A stretch of DNA of 21,988 nt from positions 1 to 21,988 of the forward strand of contig LT649520.1 of the NCBI GenBank assembly GCA_900128395.1, read 5' to 3'. A program made the translations under genes and the position numbers. Below are positions 1-8,325 of the stretch, in pieces; the first letter of the stretch is position 1, and each line of letters opens with the position of its first letter. This stretch comes from Stramenopiles sp. TOSAG23-2 (lineage: Eukaryota > Sar). Under the pieces are notes generated by a model, which did not search any database, was not told where the DNA came from, and worked only from the letters and a program-made list of their open reading frames with translations.

Positions 1-195
1 TTATTTGATCATCATCATCATTTTTATTTTTTTTATATAAATTTTTTACCATTAAATTGAGATAAAAAGCTTTAGTTTGAAACCTAATAGTTGAAAGCGC
101 GAAACGATAGAAAACAAACCAATTCATTGCATTGTATCTTTCTATATATACATTTGTTTCAGTTATTCTCTTTGCTTTTAGTACAAATCGTCGGG

Positions 196-231
<36 letters not shown>

Positions 232-242
232 TATCACGTATT
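1..242 (+). promoter_or_regulatory. upstream region / probable 5' UTR of the first gene, with (TA)n(CA)n tract
   Basis: AT-rich DNA before the ATG at 243. A (TA)n run at 196-220 passes directly into (AC)5 at 221-230, ending 12 bases before the start codon. The reading frame stays open back to an ATG at 132. That extension would encode a hydrophobic peptide ending in a (YI)n repeat, which looks like translated microsatellite rather than protein. I therefore treat this stretch as untranslated. No TATA box can be singled out in such AT-rich sequence. Confidence 0.5.
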
Positions 243-3200
243 ATGTCATCTACCTTTCGTTCTGGTAGTGCACCAGGTTCATCCCGTCAAAAGAAATTAT
301 ACAATAGTAACGATTTATATAATAATAATAATAATACGAATAAATCATCAAAAAAGAAAAAGAAAATACCAAATTATAGACCATCAATTACACGTGTAGG
401 CAATAGTGGTGGTGGTTCAAATTATTCACAGCTTGCTGATTTAAATGCAGCATTACGTAATAGTTTTAGTATACAAGATGAAAGTTCATATAAACTTGAT
501 ATGAATCATTTTACTACAAGTAATAATAATAATAATAGTCCATCTTCCCGACGTCGTGAATTTTCAAATAGTTATCAAAGTGATTTCTTAAATGAAGTGG
601 ACACTTCTAAACATGATTGGTTGCGTTTATACTCACCAAAAGATGCGACAAATAATAACAATGCCAACCGTTTATATTCACCTAAAGAGATCACCACAGG
701 TAATGATATAACTAAACCAAGTAGCCGAAGAAATAATAAAGATAAACATAATATTATTAACAAAAAACATCATCGTCGTAAAATGAATAGTGCAAAACGT
801 AATCATAGTAATACCAACAACAAGAAAAAGAAGAAAAAAGATGTTGGTGAAAAAAATATACATAAATGGACATCATTATATGATGATGACGATGATGAAG
901 ATGACAATGATCATCATCACAATGATAATGATGATGATAGTGATATTGATATTCGGACACATCATCGTAGACGTATTACTAGTCCGAATAATAATAATAA
1001 TAAGATATATAATTCCAAAAAGAAACCAACATCGTCAAAAACATCATTATCGAATAATAAGAATAATAATTTAAATCTTGGATTTAAATCTGCATTAAAA
1101 ACAAACAACAATGGATCATCAAGAACAAGTAAAAAAATCAGTTCAAGGTCAAATAATTTTTCATTTGATGAATTTAATATAGCATCTCCATATTCTGAAC
1201 GAATGTATAATACTAGCAATAACATTGTTGAAGGAAAATCAAATTCGAAAAATGATCAAGGTAGTCCCTCCTATAGTAGTGATGATGATGATGATGATGA
1301 GTACAATGATGAAGATGAGAATGATGAAGATAGTGATTACAATTTTCCAACTTCTTCATTTCACAATGATTATGGTCAAAAAATGAACAACAACAATAAT
1401 ATTGCATCGTCGTCATTTTTCAGTGATGATACACAAAGTAATGCAGATGAAAGTGATAGTAAAGCAGAAGAAGATGAATTATCAATCAGCAAAGAAATGA
1501 ATTTAAAAGCACAATTATATGCTGCTATCGAAGGTGGAGATAGTACAGCAAATAATAGCGAAGTTAGTGGTACGGATACATCACGCCCAAATTCACAGCA
1601 ACGCCCAAGTAGTAAGCATTCCAATGGTAGTATAAATTCAAGGCCAAATTCAAAAGATAATAATAGTAATAATACATCGTCATCATTAGCATTTTCCATG
1701 CCATATGAAAATAGCACAACGATTGATGTTTTAAGACGTGAAAATGAACGTTTAAAACGAATTGAAGCTGAAGAAAAGCTGTATAATGACGGTAACAACA
1801 ACAACAACAGCAACAAGATAGATGATTTAAATGCAGTTCATGATGATCAAATATTATATCGAAATAAACAAGATTTTAGTATAGCAAAGGTAAAATCAAA
1901 TAATAATACTATTATGAAAAAAATATCGAAAAAAACATCTAAAAAAAAATCAAGAACGAAGTTACAGAAAAGTAGTGGTAGCAGCAGCAGTAGAAACAAA
2001 TCCAAAGTAAAATCAAATAAAAAAACAGTATCTAATGATGTTCGTAACGATGATAATATTGATATTACAAATGCTAATGGAAAAGAAACAGAACAAATAC
2101 AAAATTGGGAAAATGAAGCACAAGCTATTTTACAAAAACGTTTAGATGGTTTGTTACAAACAACAGTAAATACTACCAGTAATAATACTAGAAATGCTAC
2201 TCCAAGTAAAAAGGCAAAGAAAAAAACATCTATGGAAAATGTAAAATTAATGAATCAATTTAATGCATCGCCGATTGTTAAAAGTGTCACTTCACCATCT
2301 AAACATAAAAGTAGTCATTCTGATTTTGATAATAGCAATACTTTGCCCGTGAAAAAAAGCAATTCATCATCTACTACAACCCGTTCAAAAAAACATCGTG
2401 TACGATCTGCTAAAATTAGTCGTGGATCGCAAGGTCAATATTTATATAACAAAGAAAGAGAACGTAGGGAAAAAATAAAAAAATCCAGGCATAAATCAGC
2501 AAATATTATTGAACATCGGAAACGAATGAAAAAAATATGGGAACAACATCATAATTTACAACGGCCACCGAGTAGGCAACGTACTCCATTCCCGACACAT
2601 TTAGCAGAATTTGAATTTAAGCGTTTTCAAGCATTTGGAAAAGACAATGCAGTGAAAAATAAAGTTCCAACTGATCCCATTGCAAAATCACAAATTATGA
2701 GAGCTAGAAAAGTTGCAGAAGAGTCACCTCGTCCACCAAGTAGGCATAGACCACCAGGTGAATCGTTGGTTTTAAATGAAAGTGAAAATAGAACAAAACA
2801 ACAAGAGGATAACAACAACAATAATAAGAAGAATAGTAAGAAGAAGAATACTGGTGAAGGTAGTAATAAGGATAACAGTACAGCGGGCGACAAAACAAAA
2901 ATATTATATGTTGATGATTTAATCATGTCATCAAAGCAAAGCAGCAGCAGCAATGGTGAAGATGATCATGTTTTAAATAACAACAATAATAATAGCAATG
3001 TAAATATTAATAATAGTAGTAACGATGATATGGTGGATGATGGTGATGAAGCAAATAATGGTATAAAAAATGATAGTAATGAAGATGATGAAATTGAAAT
3101 TAACATAAGTAAAGCATGGAAACGTCATAAAAATCACCAATCAAATAAATCATTGCATCACAAGATAAAAACAAAAACTCCACGTAGCATGTCGAGAAAT

Positions 3201-5195
3201 AAGAACATGACAAAAAGCATGAGTGTGTTGGAATTTGTTACGAGCGATGATGGGGGGAGACCAAGAGTTGTACAAATGCAAAATTTATATGATTTAACGA
3301 TGGATCCACCAAAAGAACATGCCATTCCTATCCAAATAACAACTAGACGGAAAGATGGACGCCATGTAACATCGACTACAAACACATTTGAAGTTGCTGA
3401 AGCGGCGCGTACACGTGCCAGTAGCGCATTGGGTATTAATAAACGTAATCGCGATAAAGCAAAGCCAAATGGGAAAATACGACCATCGAGTAGTCGTTCA
3501 AAATTAATGTCAAGCAGTCATTCACGGCGTAGCATACAATATCATCAACAACAACAACAGCAGCAGCAGCAACAAGGAAAACATCCAGTATCACCATTAC
3601 CATTGAATGCACTCGAGCGACAAGATGATTCGAAAAATAATACAGAGCGTACAATGTTAAGGCCACAAACACCACCTCGTAGACCAAATAGTGCGCATCC
3701 ATCGGATAAACCTGAAGCGGTACATGAACAACCCTTTACTGCTACTGATGTTACAAATGCTGAAACAGTAATAAGTTTAAATACGAACACACGAAGTGGA
3801 ACGTCATCGTTAGGAAAAACATTAAAAAGTAGAGGTAGAACACCGCGTAAAATTATAGTAAAATCATCATCGTCTAAGAAGGACTTATTGCCGAACAATA
3901 ATATTAAAAATACAAAAAGCAACAAAATTAAAGTATCTAGAGTACAACGAATGTTAAGTAGCAATGCAAATGCAGAACGGGCAAGGACAGCAACTGTTGT
4001 TGATAATGAAAACAAAAAAGGATTAGATTTTGGTAATTATCGACCACCATTAACAGCATCTGCACCATCAAACATTGATAAACAGAAAAAAACATCTTCT
4101 CCAGTGTTAGGAGGAGTTGCAGGTAATGTTATTATTAACAGCAACAATAATAAGATGAAAAAGACACCATCGCCACCACCAAAAAATAATGGCAATAATA
4201 TCAATAGTGGTACACGAGTTATTCAAAATAATAATTTTAATATGGTAACAGGAAAAGATACGAAGCTTGCTAAAGTTTTAGGTGATAATGAGGATGGATC
4301 AAATGAACGAAGAATTATTGAACGTGGGAACAAATTGGCAGCAACAACACAAGGTCGTCCACAATCAAGTCGTGCAAGAGGTATACAAGCAGAAAGAGCA
4401 AGGAGTGGTCAACGTCGTCCAAAATTGTATAAAAATGATAATACTACCAATGGCACCAATGCATATTATATTGATCCACGTGCTGAATTAGAAGAAACGA
4501 ATCAGGAATTACGACGTTGGGAAAATGAAATGGCAAAATTACGTGGTGAAAAACCAAGCATGGATGATGATGATGATGATGACGGTGGTGATAATTGGAA
4601 AGAAAATTGGAAAAACGATGCGGAACGTGATTTTGAAGCTGTCTTTGGTAAAGATACAGCGCTTTTACATGATGATGACAGTGATGGGAGTTCAATTGAT
4701 TCGTATGAGGATGATAGTATTCATAGTAGTGTATCCTCTACATTTAGCCATAGTTCAGATGACGATGGTTGGGGACACGTACGTCGTCGTCCACGTCGCT
4801 CTGCCAATTCAACTAATTATAACAGCAGTAATAATAAAAAACATATATCTAAAAATGATGTTGGTGAGAAAATGAATAATAATGAAAATGATATGATTGT
4901 TGATAATGACTTTGATCAACATGAATACATACATGAAGATCATGATTTAGATCGTGATTTAGATCGTGATTTAGATGTAGTAGAAAAGGAACAACAACAA
5001 CAACAACAAAAACAACCGATGGAACAACAACCATTGGAAGAATTTAAAAATGAATTTATGTTGGAAGAAGATGAAGCTGTAGAGGAAGAAGATATTGATG
5101 ATACCGATGGAAGTCTTGATAGCGATGCCATGATGATGATGGATGAAAACTTGAATAGTACATTAGGTAGTGAATTTTTGTCGTTGTTTGCGTGA
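243..5195 (+). CDS. large low-complexity, mostly disordered protein (1650 aa) with Arg-Pro-x-Ser motifs
   Basis: I do not recognise this protein. It is a single open frame without introns. The ATG at 243 was chosen because the 37 residues available upstream (from 132) are encoded by a TA/CA microsatellite. The protein is rich in Asn, Ser, Lys and Asp, with poly-Asn, poly-Asp (about residues 216-242 and 346-361) and a Gln10 run (3546-3575). More ordered-looking islands are: a short helix around 490-516 (LRRENERLKRIEAEEKL); 617-642, containing WENEA; a basic segment 733-850, containing PFPTHLAEFEFKRFQAFGK; 993-1075, containing SVLEFVTSDDGGRPRVVQ; and 1411-1441 (ELEETNQELRRWENEMAKL). Arg-Pro-x-Ser motifs recur at residues 448, 454, 467, 774, 830, 1080, 1147 and 1372. 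The C-terminus is acidic and ends ...SEFLSLFA. Real coding is supported by frame length, consistent codon use and the islands. A cytoskeletal or ciliary scaffold is possible, but this is inference only. Confidence 0.85.
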   Translation: MSSTFRSGSAPGSSRQKKLYNSNDLYNNNNNTNKSSKKKKKIPNYRPSITRVGNSGGGSNYSQLADLNAALRNSFSIQDESSYKLDMNHFTTSNNNNNSPSSRRREFSNSYQSDFLNEVDTSKHDWLRLYSPKDATNNNNANRLYSPKEITTGNDITKPSSRRNNKDKHNIINKKHHRRKMNSAKRNHSNTNNKKKKKKDVGEKNIHKWTSLYDDDDDEDDNDHHHNDNDDDSDIDIRTHHRRRITSPNNNNNKIYNSKKKPTSSKTSLSNNKNNNLNLGFKSALKTNNNGSSRTSKKISSRSNNFSFDEFNIASPYSERMYNTSNNIVEGKSNSKNDQGSPSYSSDDDDDDEYNDEDENDEDSDYNFPTSSFHNDYGQKMNNNNNIASSSFFSDDTQSNADESDSKAEEDELSISKEMNLKAQLYAAIEGGDSTANNSEVSGTDTSRPNSQQRPSSKHSNGSINSRPNSKDNNSNNTSSSLAFSMPYENSTTIDVLRRENERLKRIEAEEKLYNDGNNNNNSNKIDDLNAVHDDQILYRNKQDFSIAKVKSNNNTIMKKISKKTSKKKSRTKLQKSSGSSSSRNKSKVKSNKKTVSNDVRNDDNIDITNANGKETEQIQNWENEAQAILQKRLDGLLQTTVNTTSNNTRNATPSKKAKKKTSMENVKLMNQFNASPIVKSVTSPSKHKSSHSDFDNSNTLPVKKSNSSSTTTRSKKHRVRSAKISRGSQGQYLYNKERERREKIKKSRHKSANIIEHRKRMKKIWEQHHNLQRPPSRQRTPFPTHLAEFEFKRFQAFGKDNAVKNKVPTDPIAKSQIMRARKVAEESPRPPSRHRPPGESLVLNESENRTKQQEDNNNNNKKNSKKKNTGEGSNKDNSTAGDKTKILYVDDLIMSSKQSSSSNGEDDHVLNNNNNNSNVNINNSSNDDMVDDGDEANNGIKNDSNEDDEIEINISKAWKRHKNHQSNKSLHHKIKTKTPRSMSRNKNMTKSMSVLEFVTSDDGGRPRVVQMQNLYDLTMDPPKEHAIPIQITTRRKDGRHVTSTTNTFEVAEAARTRASSALGINKRNRDKAKPNGKIRPSSSRSKLMSSSHSRRSIQYHQQQQQQQQQQGKHPVSPLPLNALERQDDSKNNTERTMLRPQTPPRRPNSAHPSDKPEAVHEQPFTATDVTNAETVISLNTNTRSGTSSLGKTLKSRGRTPRKIIVKSSSSKKDLLPNNNIKNTKSNKIKVSRVQRMLSSNANAERARTATVVDNENKKGLDFGNYRPPLTASAPSNIDKQKKTSSPVLGGVAGNVIINSNNNKMKKTPSPPPKNNGNNINSGTRVIQNNNFNMVTGKDTKLAKVLGDNEDGSNERRIIERGNKLAATTQGRPQSSRARGIQAERARSGQRRPKLYKNDNTTNGTNAYYIDPRAELEETNQELRRWENEMAKLRGEKPSMDDDDDDDGGDNWKENWKNDAERDFEAVFGKDTALLHDDDSDGSSIDSYEDDSIHSSVSSTFSHSSDDDGWGHVRRRPRRSANSTNYNSSNNKKHISKNDVGEKMNNNENDMIVDNDFDQHEYIHEDHDLDRDLDRDLDVVEKEQQQQQQKQPMEQQPLEEFKNEFMLEEDEAVEEEDIDDTDGSLDSDAMMMMDENLNSTLGSEFLSLFA
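3546..3575 (+). repeat. CAA/CAG tract encoding Gln10
   Basis: Four CAA, four CAG and two CAA codons in a row inside the first gene, after Tyr-His and before Gly-Lys. The mixture of synonymous codons suggests selection for glutamine or an old interrupted repeat rather than a fresh expansion. Confidence 0.95.
4944..4979 (+). repeat. three copies of a 12-bp in-frame repeat (Asp-Leu-Asp-Arg)
   Basis: The unit gatttagatcgt occurs twice exactly (4944-4955, 4956-4967), then a third time with its last codon changed to gta (4968-4979). It encodes DLDRDLDRDLDV in the acidic C-terminal region of the first gene. The near-perfect DNA identity indicates a recent slippage event. Confidence 0.95.
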
Positions 5196-5628
5196 AAAAA
5201 AAAAAAGGCGGTTATAGATATTATATATGGTATGATACGGCTGTCGTACACTATACCGCGTATGACGTATTGACGCCCATGTGTAAAAATTGATATAATA
5301 GGAGATTCATTTTTACGTAATGATCTAGAAAGAATAACATATTATATAAAAAGAATATCTTGTTTTAAATTAAAATATATAATATAAAATTAAAATTTGT
5401 TGTTTCGTGGGGTTTCCTTGTTTCCTTCCGTGATCCACTTGCAACTTGCGTATCCACTTCGTACTTATTATAGATTATAGACTACTAAATATTAGCTAAT
5501 TATAACTATCAAATATCAAATATATACTGATTACTGATGTGATATGTCTGTATTGTATGCTACCTCCATGTATATGATAGTAATGGTATGTACCTAGTAA
5601 ATAGATATAATATGGGAATATCATGGAA

Positions 5629-5688
5629 ACAATGCTATGTAGTGGTATACCTCTAGCAGGTAAATACGAGGGACCAGGTTTTGTAACA
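5629..5688. repeat. dispersed intergenic repeat, copy 1
   Basis: Begins acaatgctatgt, contains tagcaggtaaatac at 5653-5666, then ggaccaggttttgt. The same ordered words occur at 15621-15679 (acaatggtatgt, tagcaggtgaatac, ggaccacctttttg). A shorter match, tagcaggtataaatac, lies near 15791. The match was found by eye, without computed identity. Confidence 0.55.
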
Positions 5689-6021
5689 GTTTTGGATCTA
5701 AAAAAAAAATAGCCATTTTTGGGCCATAATAATATAACGGGATTTCCCCTTAGTATACGATCAAGTACCATTTATTATCAATCCCAATTACCATTATGTA
5801 AATACTATCTACATGTATATAGTAAATGTCCGAAATAGTTGATTTTTATGTTATCATTTTCATCATGTTACAATATCCACAATTAACATTTTTGGTAATT
5901 AAATATTGTATCAAATAAATCAATATTGATAAGTTGTATTTTATACTATGATTTACTAGGGTATCAGGTGTGAGTTGTGAAGTGGTACACATTTTTACAT
6001 TTTTCCCAATAGCATGTAAAT

Positions 6022-6470
6022 AGCATGTAAATACCTTGACTAATTTCTGATATATATATATATACCCCTTGATATATACATATATATATAGATAGATTGA
6101 TTGATCGACAAGACAGGAGAGACAAAGTAAAAGTAAAAGACAAAGTAAAAGTGATTTATAGAAACAACAATACTTCTTTGAAAAGATCAGACGAAAGAAA
6201 TCAACCAACAGCGTTTGTATAGGTTGATAGATTGATAGATCGCACGCAAATACATTCTGGTTTCTGATATATATATATATATATACCGTGTTGATAAATA
6301 GATTGATAGATTGATAGATCGATCGGCAAGAGAGACAAAGGAAGAGTAAATTGATTTACTGTATAAAACAAACACACGGGAACAACACTTCTTTAAAAAA
6401 AATCAAACAAGAAATAAACATCGTTTGTATCGTGAAAAACAACTTATAGAAACATTACTTCTTTGTACAC
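6022..6470. repeat. imperfect ~217-bp tandem duplication plus partial third copy
   Basis: Landmarks recur in the same order. The word tttctgatatatata starts at 6044 and 6261 (spacing 217). It is followed by gatagattgat runs, gagacaaag, acttcttt (6172, 6387, and a third at 6457) and cgtttgtat (6212, 6422). The third copy contains only the part around ttatagaaac...acttctttg. The array ends about 65 bp before the ankyrin gene start, so it probably lies in that gene's promoter or 5' UTR. Confidence 0.7.
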
Positions 6471-6534
6471 AAAAACACAGGTACATACATTTATATAAAC
6501 ACGTTAAAAAATAATAAATTAGAAAAAAGAAAAT

Positions 6535-7288
6535 ATGGCGGAAGATGCATTAAATGCAATTGATACAACAATACAAGCAGGGGCAATAGGTTTAGCAGCT
6601 GGTACGGCACTTGTTGCTGGTACATCCAAAGCATTGGAAAAGAAAATGAAGAAATCGAAAAAGAAGAAAAATAATAATAATAATGCAAATACTAAAATAC
6701 ATCCATCATCTATGACAGACAATGATGTATCATTAATGGAAGAAGGAAAAGTCACGGAAATAAATACAACAAATACTCGAAGAAAAAAACCACGACGTAT
6801 TCAATCAAGAATTAAATCGTTTCGTAATCGACAAACAACAGAATTTAGTAAGAAAAATCCATATACATCATGGTGTTTATCAATGATTCGCCCATCGTTC
6901 GTTTTAATCATGTTTTATTTAGATGTTGAAAGAATACGTGAATCAAGTCGGTAAACGTAGTGATGGTTTTGAATATACACCTTTAATGGTAGCTGCATGG
7001 AAAGAACATTTCCAAATAGTTAAATATTTGATTGAACAATGTGAAGCTGATCCTAATATTGCAACTAGTGATGGATATAATGCATTACATTATGCAGCAG
7101 GTCATAACAAAAAGGATAAGGAGTTGATTGAGTTCTTATTAACTAATATGTCTCTTACTAGCATTAATAAGAACAGGCGGGGATCCACTCCCCTGGACGG
7201 GGCATATAAATATAATAAAAGTCCAATTAAACAAAAGATCATTGATCTTATACGTTCAAAAGGTGGAAAACGGAAGAGTGAATTATAA
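6535..7288 (+). CDS. ankyrin-repeat protein, probably two exons; junction uncertain
   Basis: The first part (from ATG 6535) encodes an Ala/Gly-rich segment (AGAIGLAAGTALVAGTSKAL) followed by Lys/Asn-rich and Arg-rich stretches. The second part (frame open from 6923 to 7288) encodes about three ankyrin repeats: GFEYTPLMVAAWKEHFQIVK, then GYNALHYAAGHNKKDKELIE, then GSTPLDGAYKYNKS. The halves are in different frames. The best donor, GTAAGA at 6848, interrupts a codon after its first base. Frame-compatible acceptors are AG at 6931-6932 (85-nt intron) or 6946-6947 (100-nt). The best-looking acceptor, TTTATTTAG ending 6922, gives a stop after about nine codons. Ankyrin repeats are general protein-binding modules, so no specific role can be given. 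A frameshift, or two separate products (the second from ATG 6923), are alternatives. Confidence 0.6.
6848..6932 (+). other. possible intron of the ankyrin gene
   Basis: The donor GTAAGA fits the other donors in the window (GTAAGT three times, GTATGT twice). With the acceptor AG at 6931-6932 the split codon becomes AAA and the frame continues into YVNQVGKRSDGFEYTPLM. The acceptor context (gttgaaag) is poorer than the others in this window, which are all TAG or CAG. Confidence 0.4.
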
Positions 7289-8325
7289 AAAAACATAAAA
7301 AAAACATATAATAAAAAATAAAATTATAACAAAATATATAAAATATATAACAAATACAACAATTCATTCACACTCTAACATGTATTTTAGAATATAAACA
7401 CGATACACCAACACCAACGTTTTATATAATATTTTGATTGCATCATATAAAAAAAGAAATTAAATTTTATACTCGTATAAATTATCAGTTGTTTTGTTTC
7501 TTAAAATTAACCAAGAACAAAACTGCATTTCATAATAACACAATAAAGAAATATTTTCTTTCAATTATCAATTCAACGTAAACGCTATCAACTAATACGG
7601 CGTACATATATTAATATTGATATGATATAAACAGTTCAAATCCATATCATACGAATGAAACTGTTAAAGTTCCATTTATTATTTCAAATTATTCAAAATT
7701 ATTGTAATAAAATTTCAGTATTTGTTTTTTGATAATTATTCAATATTATATAATAATTGTAACAGCAGCATGCGTATTTTAAATATGAAAGTTGTTGCGT
7801 TACAAGAGCAAGGCACGTCTGTATTAATAACATTAATGAATGCATCATATGAATCGTTGTAGAGAAAGATGTAATACTATAAATGATACATTTTCACCAA
7901 AACATGTTATATATTCTGGTGATTTTGAATGAAAATTAAACAAACCATTCCACTTAAAAATAGTAGATTAGTAAATTATTATAAGAAACAAAAAAATCTA
8001 TACGATGAGTCCTGTGGAAATGAAAGAGGTTCTGGGAGAATGATAGAAACGATTCATACTAAAAAATTATGATGTTTTTTACATGCGCGTGTATAAACAT
8101 AGAAAAGTCACCTTTATAAAATGGAAAAACTTTTTAGAAATTTTTATGAACAATATTTGATCATATGATCTTTAAATTTATAAACAAATAATGCAGATTT
8201 TTGCATTTTACATCCAATGATGCTCAAATTACAATAATACCGAAGTACACACATTGTACTCAATTACTCTCGCAAGATTTTCAACACAAATTGTTCAAAC
8301 AATATATATATTATCTCTCAAAATT
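7289..8325. other. gene-free stretch
   Basis: AT-rich spacer between the 3' ends of the ankyrin gene (+) and the GT11-LicD gene (-), so it holds both 3' UTRs. A-runs follow the ankyrin stop at 7288. No tRNA or recognisable structured RNA was seen. The only coding-like piece is a 30-codon ORF at 7770-7862. A hammerhead-like string at about 8003-8060 was examined and rejected. Confidence 0.6.
7770..7862 (+). other. short ORF, 30 codons, doubtful
   Basis: ATG to TAG, starting MRILNMKVVALQEQGTSVL. Its codons (gtt, gcg, caa, tta, cgt) resemble those of the real genes, unlike the surrounding AT-rich spacer. It could be a gene remnant, an unannotated small exon, or chance. No homologue is recognised. 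Confidence 0.15.

Larger units (their letters stand above)
5196..6534. other. gene-free stretch with dispersed and tandem repeats
   Basis: No convincing gene on either strand. An A-run follows the stop codon of the first gene. The segment 5455-5690 shares words with 15521-15680, including an identical 15-mer cacttcgtacttatt at 5455 and 15521. From about 6020 onwards the DNA is an imperfect tandem duplication with TA microsatellites. The open frames here (for example 5496-5771 on the minus strand) have atypical codon use and no recognisable product. Confidence 0.7.

Noticed and set aside
132-242. N-terminal extension of the first gene from the ATG at 132
   Set aside because: It would be a peptide made largely from a TA/CA microsatellite. 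The ATG at 243 begins sequence with the gene's normal composition.
3545-4015. Long minus-strand ORF opposite the first gene (156 codons)
   Set aside because: Antisense shadow of low-complexity coding sequence, containing a poly-Cys run that is the complement of the Gln tract.
5496-5771. 91-codon minus-strand ORF overlapping the dispersed repeat
   Set aside because: Atypical composition. The related repeat copy at 15621-15679 does not show a matching protein, so it is probably chance.
8003-8060. Hammerhead-ribozyme-like string (cgatgagtcc ... gaaacgattcat)
   Set aside because: The core reads ACGATGA instead of CUGANGA, so the C3-G8 pair is lost. The bases next to GAAA cannot pair with the start of stem II.
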